A DNA stretch of 64,000 nt from Variovorax sp. EL159 (GTDB taxonomy: Bacteria > Pseudomonadota > Gammaproteobacteria > Burkholderiales > Burkholderiaceae_C): the NCBI RefSeq assembly GCF_900100965.1, contig NZ_FMUJ01000011.1, positions 88,280 through 152,279 of the forward strand, given 5' to 3'. The notes under the pieces are model-generated. The model was not told where the DNA came from. It saw only the letters and a list, made by a program, of their open reading frames with translations, and searched no databases. Each line of letters starts with the position of its first letter. Positions within the stretch are counted from its first letter, which is position 1. Positions 32,663-41,814 of this stretch are shown one piece after another. A program made the translations under genes and the position numbers.

Positions 32663-34225
32663 TTGCAAACGCACCCCGCCATTCAAGCGGCGATGGAGCG
32701 CCCGTTCGGCGCCATCGCCGACCTGGTTCGCCTCCACGCCCAGCAAACCCCCGACCGCCCCGCGCTCGCGGACACGACCCACACCCTGGACTACCGCGCG
32801 CTCGACGCCCTGATGGACCGCGTTGCCGCCAGCCTGCAGCGCGACGGGCTCAAGGCCGGCGACGCCATCGCGATCTGCGCGGCCTCGTCCATGAACTATG
32901 CGGCGGTGTTCCTGGGCGCACTGCGCGCGGGCGTCGCGGTGGCACCGCTGGCCCCCGGCTCCACGCCTTCGAGCCTGGCCCGCATGATCGAGGATGCCGA
33001 CGCGCGCATCCTCTTCACCGACGCATCGGCGGCCGACGTGGTCGGCCCCGCGAAGGAAGGCGGCATTCCGCGCGTGGCACTCGACGGTTCCGCCGCGGGG
33101 CGTGGCCTCGATGCCTGGCTCGCGCCGGCCGGCGCACAGCCGGCAGCGGTCGAGGTGCAGCCCTCGTGGGCCTTCAACATCATCTATTCGTCGGGCACCA
33201 CCGGCGAGCCCAAGGGCATCGTGCAGGGCCATGGCATGCGCTGGGCCCACGTGCAGCGCGGCGCGAAGTACGAGTACAGCCCCGACACCGTCACGCTGCT
33301 GTCGACGCCGCTGTACTCCAACACCACGCTGGTGGTGTTCTTCCCCACCATCGCCTTCGGCGGCTGCGTGCTGCTGATGTCCAAGTTCGACGCACTTGGT
33401 TACCTCAAGCTGGCCGAGCAGCGCCGCGTGACGCACACCATGCTCGTGCCGGTGCAGTACCAGCGCCTGATGGCGCACCCCGACTTCGACGCGCACGATC
33501 TCTCGTCGTACCGCTACAAGTTCAGCACCAGCGCGCCCTTCAACGCCGCGCTCAAGGCCGACGTGCTCAAGCGCTGGCCCGGCGGGCTGATCGAGTTCTA
33601 CGGCATGACCGAAGGCGGCGGCACCTGCATCCTCGAGGCGCACCTGCACCCGACCAAGCTGCACACCGTGGGCCAGGCCGCCGAGGGCAGCGACATCCGC
33701 CTGATCGACGAAGAAGGCAACGAGCTCCCCCGCAACAACACCGAAGCGGCCGGCGAGGTCGTGGGCCATTCGGCCGGCATGATGACCGGCTACCACCGCC
33801 AGCCCGAAAAGACGCGCGAAGCCGAATGGTTCGACGCCACCGGCAAGCGCTTCATCCGCACCGGCGACGTGGGCCGCTTCGATGCCGACGGCTTCCTCAC
33901 GCTGTTCGACCGCAAGAAGGACATGATCATCAGCGGCGGCTTCAACATCTACCCGAGCGACCTCGAAGCCGTGCTGCGCGGCCATGCGGCCGTGGCCGAC
34001 GTGGCCGTGGTCGGCGTGCCGTCCGAGCAATGGGGCGAGACACCAATGGCCTTCGTGGTGCGCCGCGCCGGCGACGCCACCACCGAAGACGCCCTGCTGC
34101 AATGGACCAACGCCCAGCTCGGCAAGACGCAGCGGCTGGCGCGCCTGCACTTCATCGACGAGCTGCCGCGCAGCGCGATCGGCAAGGTGCTCAAGCGCGA
34201 GCTGCGTGACCTTGTCGGCCGCTGA
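32663..34225 (+). CDS. Acyl-CoA synthetase (AMP-binding family)
   Basis: 520 residues from a TTG at 32663 that follows GGAAGG; an open frame upstream and a later ATG make the start uncertain. AMP-binding motifs: FNIIYSSGTTGEPKGIVQ (P-loop), FYGMTEGGGTCI, GDVGRFDADGF and the late RSAIGKVLKRELRD with the catalytic Lys. It makes an acyl-CoA through acyl-AMP. The substrate cannot be named; the overall look is of a medium/long-chain or cyclic acid ligase. It overlaps the start of the following permease gene. Confidence 0.88.
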   Translation: MQTHPAIQAAMERPFGAIADLVRLHAQQTPDRPALADTTHTLDYRALDALMDRVAASLQRDGLKAGDAIAICAASSMNYAAVFLGALRAGVAVAPLAPGSTPSSLARMIEDADARILFTDASAADVVGPAKEGGIPRVALDGSAAGRGLDAWLAPAGAQPAAVEVQPSWAFNIIYSSGTTGEPKGIVQGHGMRWAHVQRGAKYEYSPDTVTLLSTPLYSNTTLVVFFPTIAFGGCVLLMSKFDALGYLKLAEQRRVTHTMLVPVQYQRLMAHPDFDAHDLSSYRYKFSTSAPFNAALKADVLKRWPGGLIEFYGMTEGGGTCILEAHLHPTKLHTVGQAAEGSDIRLIDEEGNELPRNNTEAAGEVVGHSAGMMTGYHRQPEKTREAEWFDATGKRFIRTGDVGRFDADGFLTLFDRKKDMIISGGFNIYPSDLEAVLRGHAAVADVAVVGVPSEQWGETPMAFVVRRAGDATTEDALLQWTNAQLGKTQRLARLHFIDELPRSAIGKVLKRELRDLVGR

Positions 34226-35339
34226 GACGTCGGCATCGCCGCCCTCCGAACAGGGCGGTGGCGGCAACGGCCTGCTGTGGGTGCTGGTCGCGGTCGCCGT
34301 GCTGTTCGCCTTCCTGCGCCCGCGTGCGCCGATGGACTGGCTCAAGCTGGTCGACTGGCAGACCGTGGGCGCGCTCGCCGGGCTGCTCGCCATCACGCAG
34401 GGCGTGGAAAAGAGCGGCATGCTGCAGGCCACCGCGCAGCGCCTGCTGGCACGCACCACCAACCAGCGCAGCCTGGCGCTGTTGCTCACCGCCAGCGCGG
34501 CGCTGCTCTCCGCACTGGTGACCAACGACGTGAGCCTGTTCCTGCTGGTGCCGCTCACGCGCGTGCTCGCCAGCCAGGCGCACCTGCCGCTCGCGCGGCT
34601 CGTGGTGCTGGAGGCGCTGGCCGTCAATGCCGGGTCGGCGCTCACGCCCATCGGCAATCCGCAAAACCTTTACCTGTGGCATCGCTCGGGCGAAGGCTTC
34701 TTCGCCTTCATGGGCATGATGGGGCCGACCGTGGCCGTCATGCTGTTCTGGCTGTTCGTCGCGACCTGGCTGCTGGTGCCGCGCACGCCGATCGCGCTCA
34801 AGCCCGAGACCGAAGCCGCGCCGGTGCAGCCGCGCATGCTGGCGCTGGCGGGCGTGCTGTTCATCGGCTTCGTGATCGCGCTCGACAGGCACTGGCTGCT
34901 GGCCGGCCTGGGCGTGGTGTTCGGCGTGTTCCTGGTGTCGTACCCGCGCGTGCTGCGCGGCATCGACTGGGCGCTGCTCGCGATCATCGCGCTGATGTTC
35001 GTCGACCTGCGGCAGCTGGCCGAGCTGCCCGCCATCGCTGCGCTGCTGGGCCAGTGGCCCATTGCCGAAGGCTGGCGTGCGTACCTGGCGGCCATCGTCA
35101 CCTCGCAGTTCATCAGCAACGTGCCGGCGGCGATCCTGCTGGACCGCTATGTGCACGACCTGCCCGCGCTCGCGGCGGGCGTGAGCGTGGGGGGCTTCGG
35201 CTGCGTGCTGGGCTCGCTGGCCAACCTGATCGCCCTGCGGCTCGCGAAGCTGCCGAACGGCCTGCGCGAGTTCCACCGCATCAGCATTCCCTTTCTGATC
35301 GTGTGCGCGGCCTCGGCACTCCTGCTGCGGCTCGGATGA
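34206..35339 (+). CDS. SLC13/ArsB-NhaD type membrane transporter
   Basis: About 377 residues if it starts at GTG 34206 (TTG 34212 is possible), overlapping the acyl-CoA synthetase end. Around ten membrane segments, with the anion-transporter pattern SALVTNDVSLFLLVPLTRVL, then NAGSALTPIGNPQNLYLWH and ISNVPAAILLDRYV. These conserved Asn/Pro blocks fit the ion-transporter superfamily (citrate/arsenite/sodium antiport). The ion carried is unknown. Coupling with the synthetase suggests organic acid export or import. Confidence 0.85.
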   Translation: MTLSAAETSASPPSEQGGGGNGLLWVLVAVAVLFAFLRPRAPMDWLKLVDWQTVGALAGLLAITQGVEKSGMLQATAQRLLARTTNQRSLALLLTASAALLSALVTNDVSLFLLVPLTRVLASQAHLPLARLVVLEALAVNAGSALTPIGNPQNLYLWHRSGEGFFAFMGMMGPTVAVMLFWLFVATWLLVPRTPIALKPETEAAPVQPRMLALAGVLFIGFVIALDRHWLLAGLGVVFGVFLVSYPRVLRGIDWALLAIIALMFVDLRQLAELPAIAALLGQWPIAEGWRAYLAAIVTSQFISNVPAAILLDRYVHDLPALAAGVSVGGFGCVLGSLANLIALRLAKLPNGLREFHRISIPFLIVCAASALLLRLG

Positions 35340-35395
35340 CAAGCCGGGGTGCGCGGGAAGACAATCGCTCCTGCCCACGCGCCTTGCTTGCCTCC

Positions 35396-36088
35396 ATGCA
35401 CACGCCCGCCACCCACACCCTTGCGCTGCGCGACTACGGCCGTTCGCGCGGCAGCCACGCGCACGATCACTTCCAGGTGCTGATCGGCATCGACGGCGTG
35501 CTGGAGATCGAGGTCGAAGGCCGCGGGGCGGGCATCGGTGCCGGCGAAGCGCAGGTGGTCGCACCCGGCGACCGGCATGACTTCGAGGCGCGCGGCCACG
35601 GCAGCGTGTGCCTCGTGCTCGACACGCCACATCCGCTGTGGGCCCGGTGTGTCGAGCGGGCGCCCGACCATGCCCCTCAGTTGCATGCGCTGGCGCGCTA
35701 CCTTGCGCAGTGCATGAGGCAGCCAGCGCACGCCGCCCTGGCGCTGCAGCACGGCCCCGCGCTGTTGCTGGAGGCCTGGGGGCCTGCGCCGCCGCCCTCG
35801 GACACACGCCGCCGTCGCATCGACTGGCCCGCGCTCGCCGCATGGGCCCGTGCGCGATGGCACGAACCGCTGACCGTCGCCGACCTGGCCGATGTGGCCT
35901 GCCTGAGCCCCAGCCAGTTCGCACAGCGTTGCCGCGACGAGCAGGGCATGAGCGCGATGCACTGGCTGCGCACGCTGCGGCTGGCGCATGCGCGCGAGCT
36001 TCGGCTGGAAGGCATGGGGGTGGCAGAGACGGCGCGCCGTACGGGTTATCGCTCGCCTTCGGCGCTCACTGCTGCGTTGCGCCGCTGA
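35396..36088 (+). CDS. AraC family transcriptional regulator
   Basis: 230 residues from the ATG at 35396; an ATG at 35336 overlapping the permease stop (ATGA) is the alternative. An N-terminal cupin-like sensing domain (RSRGSHAHDHFQVLIGIDG, then VVAPGDRHDFEARGHG) is followed by a double helix-turn-helix: EPLTVADLADVACLSPSQFA, then GVAETARRTGYRSPSALTAA. It probably controls the EamA exporter that follows. Confidence 0.88.
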   Translation: MHTPATHTLALRDYGRSRGSHAHDHFQVLIGIDGVLEIEVEGRGAGIGAGEAQVVAPGDRHDFEARGHGSVCLVLDTPHPLWARCVERAPDHAPQLHALARYLAQCMRQPAHAALALQHGPALLLEAWGPAPPPSDTRRRRIDWPALAAWARARWHEPLTVADLADVACLSPSQFAQRCRDEQGMSAMHWLRTLRLAHARELRLEGMGVAETARRTGYRSPSALTAALRR

Positions 36089-36102
36089 AGATCCCCGTGT
36101 TT

Positions 36103-36215
36103 CTCCCTCCCCTTCCGGGGGAGGGCCGGGGTGGGGGCACGACGGCGTCCACTGAAGCGCGGCGCCTGATCGAAGGCCTGCCCCCATCCCAACCTTCCCC
36201 CGGGAGGGGAAGGAG
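36103..36215. repeat. Two-hairpin GC-rich intergenic repeat, copy D
   Basis: Same layout as copies A and B: CTCCCCTTCCGGGGGAGGG then GGGGTGGGGGC, a 45-base spacer, GCCCCCATCCCAACCTTCCCC then GGGAGGGGAAGG. It sits between the AraC and EamA genes. Confidence 0.75.
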
Positions 36216-36285
36216 CAAGTCCATCGATGTGCGACGACGAACCGGCGTTGCGCGACGACCGCTCGGCGTAGCCTCGCCCGTCATC

Positions 36286-37140
36286 ATGTCGTCCACGCTC
36301 TACGCCCTGCTCGCCATCGCGCTCTGGGCCACGCTCGCCTCGCTCGGCACCGCGCTCTCGCACCTGCCGCCGTTTCTGCTGACCGGGCTCGCCCTGATCG
36401 TCGGCAGCGTGCCGAGCTGGCCGCTGGCGCTGCGCGACCGCGCCGCGTGGAAGGTGCCGCCACGCACGCTGGCACTGGGCATCTACGGGCTCTTCGGCTT
36501 TCACTTCCTGCTGTTCATCGCGCTGCGGCACGCGCCGCCGGTCGAGGCCAATCTCGTCAACTACCTGTGGCCGCTGCTCATGGTGGTGCTGGCGCCCGTG
36601 CTGCTGCCAGGTGTGTCGCTGCGGCCTCTGCATGTGGTGGCGGCGCTGCTGGGGTTCGCGGGCGCGGTCATCGCGATCCTGGGTGCGCGCGGCGGCGCGG
36701 CATCGGCGCTGTCGGATACCGCCGCCGGGTACTGGGGCTTCCTGCCGGCGCTGGGCTCGGCCTTCATCTGGGCCAGCTATTCGCTGTGGACACAGCGCGT
36801 GCCCGCGTTCCCGACCTCGGCCATCGGGCTCTTCGGGCTGGTCTCGGGCGCGCTGTCGCTGGGCTGCCACGCGCTGCTCGAACCGTCCGTCGCGCTGTCC
36901 ACAAAAGACTGGCTGCTGATCGCGCTGTGCGGCCTCGGCCCGCTGGGCGCGGCCTTCTTCGTCTGGGACATGGCGCTCAAGCGCGGCGACGCGCGGCAGA
37001 TCGGCATCCTGAGCTACATCACGCCGCTGGCCTCGACCGCGCTGCTGCTCACGGTGACCGGCCGCCCTCTGACGGGGACCATCGTGCTGGCCGCGGCGCT
37101 CATCATCTCGGCCGCGGTCATGGGCACGCGCGCCCGCTGA
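36286..37140 (+). CDS. EamA family exporter
   Basis: 284 residues with about ten membrane helices in two EamA repeats: ALLAIALWATLASLGTALSH and PALGSAFIWASYSLWTQRVP. The middle FIALRHAPPVEANLVNYLWP is typical of the YddG-like aromatic amino acid exporter branch. The AraC gene upstream may regulate it. Substrate not proven. Confidence 0.88.
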   Translation: MSSTLYALLAIALWATLASLGTALSHLPPFLLTGLALIVGSVPSWPLALRDRAAWKVPPRTLALGIYGLFGFHFLLFIALRHAPPVEANLVNYLWPLLMVVLAPVLLPGVSLRPLHVVAALLGFAGAVIAILGARGGAASALSDTAAGYWGFLPALGSAFIWASYSLWTQRVPAFPTSAIGLFGLVSGALSLGCHALLEPSVALSTKDWLLIALCGLGPLGAAFFVWDMALKRGDARQIGILSYITPLASTALLLTVTGRPLTGTIVLAAALIISAAVMGTRAR

Positions 37141-37215
37141 ATCGCCCATGTCCGACGGGCCGCGCCCGTTTTTGTGGCTAGAGTGGAGGCTCAGGAAAAA
37201 AAGGAGCCTCCACCC

Positions 37216-37539
37216 ATGGATCACAAGAACAAGAACGATGACTTCGAGATCACGCCCAAGCTGGTGTTCGACCTGAACCTGGCGCTGTATCTCGACCTGG
37301 TGGCCGCACTCGAGGGCGCTGGCGCCATCACCTACCGCCAGATGGCCGCCCGGGTGCTCAACATCAGCATGGACGCGCGCGCCGACGGCGAAGCCGGCCT
37401 GTCGACCGTGCTGGAAGGCGTCGCCAAGGGCTTCGCCGGCCAGAGCGACGGCCTGTCGATCGAACTGCTGAAGGCGGCCCGGGGCCTGCGTGAAGACGAG
37501 GCCATGGGCGACATTCCGATGCGGCCTGACCTGGGCTGA
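37216..37539 (+). CDS. Small acidic hypothetical protein
   Basis: 107 residues from the ATG at 37216 with AAGGAG ending 9 bases upstream. It has an N-terminal charged part (DHKNKNDDFEITPKLVFDLN), a helical middle, and IPMRPDLG at the end. No signal peptide or clear domain. Function unknown. Confidence 0.7.
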   Translation: MDHKNKNDDFEITPKLVFDLNLALYLDLVAALEGAGAITYRQMAARVLNISMDARADGEAGLSTVLEGVAKGFAGQSDGLSIELLKAARGLREDEAMGDIPMRPDLG

Positions 37540-37554
37540 GCACGCCCTCCAGCC

Positions 37555-37586
37555 GGCGTGGCGCCTCAAAAAAACAGCGCCACGCC
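37555..37586. other. Hairpin after the small hypothetical gene
   Basis: GGCGTGGCGC (37555-37564) and GCGCCACGCC (37577-37586) form a perfect 10-bp stem with a 12-base loop carrying a run of A. No following T-run. It may be a weak terminator or mRNA stabiliser. Confidence 0.5.
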
Positions 37587-37629
37587 AAGAACCGCACGCT
37601 GTCGTTTTTCCCTCGGGATGTACAACACC

Positions 37630-37664
37630 AACGCGGGCCCTGGCACGCAGCCAGGGCCCGCGTT
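37630..37664. other. Very strong 15-bp hairpin upstream of a secreted-protein gene
   Basis: AACGCGGGCCCTGGC (37630-37644) and GCCAGGGCCCGCGTT (37650-37664) are perfectly complementary with loop ACGCA. The stem ends 28 bases before the ATG at 37693. It could be a terminator of the previous gene, or an attenuating or protecting structure in this leader; only a short T-rich patch follows. Confidence 0.65.
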
Positions 37665-37692
37665 CTCGTTCACATCACAGGGAGAAAATCCA

Positions 37693-38070
37693 ATGCGTAC
37701 ATTGAAAGCCATGGCCTTGGCCATCGGTTCCAGCCTTTGCATGATTCCGGGGGCCTGGGCCGCCAACTCGCTGCAGATCGTCTGCGCGTCCGACCAGGGC
37801 GGCGAGTGCTATGCCAGCTTCGCCTACGACACGACCGCCTACAACTTCGGGCGCGACGCGCGTTTCGAATGGGAAGGCAGGAACATCGCCATGACACCGC
37901 TGGTCGGAGGGCGCGTCAAGGTCGCATGCTTCGGCGATGAAAAGATCAGCAAGATGGACGGCTTCAAGGGAGGCTCCTTGACGGTGCGCGTGCTCGGTCC
38001 GACGGACAACTCCGAATACCCGAAGGCCAGTGCGACCGTCCCGATCTGCTATCGCTGGTCGACGCCTTGA
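37693..38070 (+). CDS. Secreted hypothetical protein
   Basis: 125 residues. A signal peptide ends near PGAWAANS (about 23-24). The mature part has four Cys (IVCASDQGGEC, then VKVACFGDE, then PICYRWSTP) and beta-rich sequence. The ATG at 37693 follows AGGGAG. Family not recognised. It converges with the fimbrial operon. Confidence 0.75.
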   Translation: MRTLKAMALAIGSSLCMIPGAWAANSLQIVCASDQGGECYASFAYDTTAYNFGRDARFEWEGRNIAMTPLVGGRVKVACFGDEKISKMDGFKGGSLTVRVLGPTDNSEYPKASATVPICYRWSTP

Positions 38071-38100
38071 TCCCGCGGCCGTTGCGCCGGACAGCGACTG

Positions 38101-39117
38101 CTACTTGTAGTCGATCGTGAAGTTCGCAGTGCCGTTGGCGCGCCCCGGCGTCACGGCATTGCCGGTCTGGAAATAACGCGCGGTGAACGGCAGCACGTAG
38201 TCGCCGTCCTTCGACGGCCCCACGAACGCGGCCTCGCCATACTTGACCGGCACCTTCTTGTCGTCGATCACCTGGATGCCCACACCGGTGGCGACACCCT
38301 GACCGTCCTGCGTGAGGCGCAGGACACCATCGTCACCGCCCGGATCCTTGGTCGCATCCATGCGCAGATACACCTGATTCGCCATGCCCACGCCTGCCTT
38401 GCAGTTGAGCTTGATGTTGAAGTTGCGCTCGGCCGTCGTGCTTCCCTTGCCCTTGAAGGCGCTTTGCGGAACCTTGCCGAACTGCACGGAGATGTTGCGC
38501 GAGCCCACATCCACCGTGCAGGATGGCGTGATGATAGTGATCGCATTGGCGCTCAGGAACGTGGTCAGCACCGACCTCGGATCGCTGTTGCTGTAGTACT
38601 GCGTGTAAGTGCCCTGGGCCAGCGGTCCGCTGCCAGTGGTAGCCGCGGTCTTGTACACCTCGACCCTGAAGGCCGCGGCCGGATCGAATGGACCGAAGCT
38701 CCCCGTCAGATCGTGCGGGTAGTAGTTCTTGCTCGTCGAGGAAATGGTGCGCAAGAGCCGGATGCCGATTCCTTGAACATTGGTGGAGTACATCTTTGGC
38801 AGGCCAGGGAAGTTCATGTCCTGCCCCTGCAGCATGACGCCATGCACCGTGTCCGAAGTTGCGCAGATCCACGGCTGGTTGCTTCCGCCGCTGTTGGTGA
38901 GCGGGAAATCCCTCTCGCCAAGTTTCTGGCCCACGACCGCGTCATTGGGCACGAGGATCGTCCCCATGACCATGTCGATGACCTTCTCCTTGTAGTTCGG
39001 GTTCATCTTGCAGCCGGTATCCGCCGCCCAGGCACCTTGCGCGCCAAACCACAGCACGGCGGCCGGGACCGCGAAGCGCGCGAGCCTCCTGCCCGCCGAC
39101 GCGTTGCTCTGCTTCAT
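38101..39117 (-). CDS. Fimbrial tip adhesin or minor pilin
   Basis: 338 residues. A signal peptide ends at GAWAADTGC. About 30-185 looks like a lectin-type adhesin domain; the C-terminal part is a pilin domain (Cys at TPSCTVDVGSRNISVQFG and INLNC-type KLNCKAGVG, ending ANGTANFTIDYK). It lies last in a chaperone-usher operon, overlapping the usher by ATGA, where a tip adhesin is expected. Receptor unknown. Confidence 0.85.
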   Translation of the reverse strand: MKQSNASAGRRLARFAVPAAVLWFGAQGAWAADTGCKMNPNYKEKVIDMVMGTILVPNDAVVGQKLGERDFPLTNSGGSNQPWICATSDTVHGVMLQGQDMNFPGLPKMYSTNVQGIGIRLLRTISSTSKNYYPHDLTGSFGPFDPAAAFRVEVYKTAATTGSGPLAQGTYTQYYSNSDPRSVLTTFLSANAITIITPSCTVDVGSRNISVQFGKVPQSAFKGKGSTTAERNFNIKLNCKAGVGMANQVYLRMDATKDPGGDDGVLRLTQDGQGVATGVGIQVIDDKKVPVKYGEAAFVGPSKDGDYVLPFTARYFQTGNAVTPGRANGTANFTIDYK

Positions 39118-41795
39118 TCGGATCCTTTGGATTTCAAGCCGACCACCACATCCGAGGCGCACTGCCCGGACAACTCGCGGATCGGCGGCGGGTTCTTTTC
39201 GTCGGGCAGGCTGTAGGGCACGACGCACTGGTCGGCCGCGCCCCGGCCCCATCGCACGGTCAGGCGGCCGCTGCTGGCCGCGCCGGTGACGAAGGCCTGT
39301 CCATCGGGGCCGACGATGCCGACCTCCTGGCCCGCCTCGTTCTCGATCTTCGAACCCAGCGGCAGCACCCGGCCCTTCGCATCGGTCAACGCCATCAGCA
39401 GGCGGAAACCGACCGAGGTCTCGAACTTCGCGATCACCACGGCGCCGCGCGTGGGCACCACGTCCAGGGCCGCGTTCTTCACTTCCACGGTGTCGCCGAG
39501 ATCGCCGGTGCGGATCGCGACGCGGTTCAACCGGTAGGGCGTCATGCTGGGGATGACCGCGTTGCCCGCCGCGTCGGTCGCCACGCCGGGCCGCGACTCG
39601 ATGCCCACGCCCTGGGCCTTCGGCGCCTGCACCAGCGTCAGGGTCTCGCCGAGCGGCTGCGACATCGTGATGCCGCCGCCATGGAACAGCAGGCCGCCGG
39701 CCATGCCCACGGTGCTCTGGCCATAGCCGCGGCCCTGCGAATGACCGAGATCCAGGCGGCCCACCGACCCCAGGTAGCTGGCGCTCGCGCTGCCGCTGCT
39801 GCCGCCGCCCTGGTTGGTGTCGCTGGCCGTCACGTTGTAGGTCAGGCGGCTGTCCTCGAGGGCCGAACCGTAGACGCTGGCCTGCTGGCTCATGCGGCCG
39901 GTGCTGTCGCGATTGAGCGCGTATTGCGCGCTCGCGCGCGTGTCGCCCAGCGGAATGCTCAGCGTGAACATGAGCTGGCGCACCGGCGGCCGGTTCAGGC
40001 TGGTGGTGTAGTTGTAGTTGATGCTGTAGCCGAACTGCTTGTAGTTGCCCGAGTAGCCCACCTGCACCAGCCGGTCCTTGGCGCTCGTGCCCCAATAGCT
40101 CTGCTGGCGCGCCGACGCGAACACGCTGCCCCAGTCCTTGATCTGCTGCGACAGCTCGAAGCGCACTTCGTTGCGGCGGCTGTTGAAGGACTCGAACGGC
40201 TGCAGGTCTTGCATCTGCACCGCTTCCGCGAAGGTGCGGTAGCCGCTGGTCGAATAGCGGTAGCCGGCCACACGGAAGTTGGTGCCCGAGTCCATGAAGG
40301 CCTTCGAGTAAAGAAAGCGCACCGACTGGCCGTCGTAGGTCTTTGCGCCCTGCAGCGGTGTGCGGTCGGTGGTGCGCGCGGTCGACAGGTCGATCGACAC
40401 CGCGCCGAAGTCCTTCATGTTCTTGCCCACGCCGATCAGCATCGACTGGTAGATGCTCGACAGCAGCAGGCCGCCATAGGCCGAGATCTCGCCGCCCAGG
40501 CCACGCGCCAGGGTCGCCTGCAGGAAAGCGGGCTGGGACTGCCGGCGCCATTCGCCGGTCGTGGCGACGTCGAGGTAGTTGTTGCGGTACTTGCCCGCGG
40601 TGGCCGAATAGCGCCAGGTGCCCTCGCGCAGCAGCGTGGGCACGGCCGAGAAGGCCTGCGTGTATTTGGTCTCGCGGCCGTCGGCCTCGGTGATGGTGAC
40701 CTCGATATCGCCGCTCGACGCGGTGGGATAGAGGTCGTCGAGCACGAACGCGCCCGGCGCCACGAAGGTGCTGTAGATCACGTAGCCGTTCTGGCGCACC
40801 GTGACGCGCGCGTTGGTCCGCGCGATGCCGCGGATCGTGGGCGCGTAGCCCTGCTGGCTGTCGGGCAGCATCGCATCGTCGGACGACAGCTGCACGCCGC
40901 GGAAGGGCACGCTGTCGAAGAAGTTGCCCGGCGTGCTGCCGTCGCCGATCAGCAATTGGCCATTGATTGAGGCGATGTCGCGCTGCGCATAGCTGTTGAC
41001 GGCCTGCCAGCGGCTCTCTCCGTCGATGCCGCGGTTGTAGGTCGAGAAATGGCGAAAGCGCCAATCGCCGTAGTTGAAGCCCGCGCGCAGGCCGGCGAAC
41101 AAGGTGTTGCGCTGCGGCGTCTTGTTGCGATCGGCGAAAGGGTTGCCGTCGAACACGTTCTGCGGCGGCGCGAAGGGATTCACGTCGTTGCGGTACTTGT
41201 CGCCGCTGTAGCGCGCGAAGTTGAGCTGGTAGTCGAGCATGCCGGCGGTGATGCCCCGGTCCCATTTCTCGGGCCCCACGGCGCCGCGCGCCGAGCGCTT
41301 GAGCGCCGCCTGCGGGATGCTGACGAACAGGCGCTGCTTGCCGGCGTCGTAGCTGTAGGTGGCCTCGGGGATGGTCGCGCCCAGATCGATGCAGGCATCG
41401 TCTGCGGCACTCGCCAGCGCGGGAAACACCGCCACGTTGACGCCCCAGTCGTCGAGCATGCCGCGCGTGAGGCATGGCTGCGCATCGTTCTTGCCGTCCT
41501 TCTCGACGAAGCGGATCTGCGCCTGCCCCGCGCCGCGCTCGTTGAGCGAAACGTCCACCGTGTACTGGCCCGCGAGCACGCGGTTGCCGAAGGCAAAAAG
41601 CGAAAGATCCGCCAGCGGCTGGTCGCCGCCGATGTTGAGGAATTCCTCGTTGAAGCTGGAGCCTGCCACCTGCTGCTGCGGCTGCGGCTGCGGCTGCGGC
41701 TGCGCATGGCCGGGCGTGCCGAGTGCGCACAGCAGCGCCGCGCCCAGCGTCAACCGGAACGGCGCGCGCAGGACAAGTGAACGACTGCTGTGCAT
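39114..41795 (-). CDS. Outer membrane fimbrial usher (FimD/PapC type)
   Basis: 893 residues from the ATG at 41795. A signal peptide ends at GTPGHAQ. Then comes a Pro-Gln repeat encoded by copies of CCGCAG, an N-terminal chaperone-binding domain (SSFNEEFLNIGGDQPLADLS), a long beta-barrel with the plug, and a C-terminal domain with a Cys pair (DQCVVPYSL and LSGQC). It secretes and assembles pilins at the outer membrane. Second last in the operon. Confidence 0.95.
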   Translation of the reverse strand: MHSSRSLVLRAPFRLTLGAALLCALGTPGHAQPQPQPQPQQQVAGSSFNEEFLNIGGDQPLADLSLFAFGNRVLAGQYTVDVSLNERGAGQAQIRFVEKDGKNDAQPCLTRGMLDDWGVNVAVFPALASAADDACIDLGATIPEATYSYDAGKQRLFVSIPQAALKRSARGAVGPEKWDRGITAGMLDYQLNFARYSGDKYRNDVNPFAPPQNVFDGNPFADRNKTPQRNTLFAGLRAGFNYGDWRFRHFSTYNRGIDGESRWQAVNSYAQRDIASINGQLLIGDGSTPGNFFDSVPFRGVQLSSDDAMLPDSQQGYAPTIRGIARTNARVTVRQNGYVIYSTFVAPGAFVLDDLYPTASSGDIEVTITEADGRETKYTQAFSAVPTLLREGTWRYSATAGKYRNNYLDVATTGEWRRQSQPAFLQATLARGLGGEISAYGGLLLSSIYQSMLIGVGKNMKDFGAVSIDLSTARTTDRTPLQGAKTYDGQSVRFLYSKAFMDSGTNFRVAGYRYSTSGYRTFAEAVQMQDLQPFESFNSRRNEVRFELSQQIKDWGSVFASARQQSYWGTSAKDRLVQVGYSGNYKQFGYSINYNYTTSLNRPPVRQLMFTLSIPLGDTRASAQYALNRDSTGRMSQQASVYGSALEDSRLTYNVTASDTNQGGGSSGSASASYLGSVGRLDLGHSQGRGYGQSTVGMAGGLLFHGGGITMSQPLGETLTLVQAPKAQGVGIESRPGVATDAAGNAVIPSMTPYRLNRVAIRTGDLGDTVEVKNAALDVVPTRGAVVIAKFETSVGFRLLMALTDAKGRVLPLGSKIENEAGQEVGIVGPDGQAFVTGAASSGRLTVRWGRGAADQCVVPYSLPDEKNPPPIRELSGQCASDVVVGLKSKGSE
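41676..41699. repeat. Four perfect copies of a 6-base tandem repeat
   Basis: CTGCGG repeated exactly four times on the plus strand, with a partial fifth, coding for alternating Pro-Gln just after the usher signal peptide. Copy-number change would add or remove Pro-Gln pairs without shifting the frame. Confidence 0.7.
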
Positions 41796-41814
41796 GGAGT
41801 CCACCGCTTGCGCC

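Noticed and set aside
39681..40970. Open frame of 429 codons opposite the usher
   Set aside because: Antisense to the usher coding sequence with no recognisable domain.
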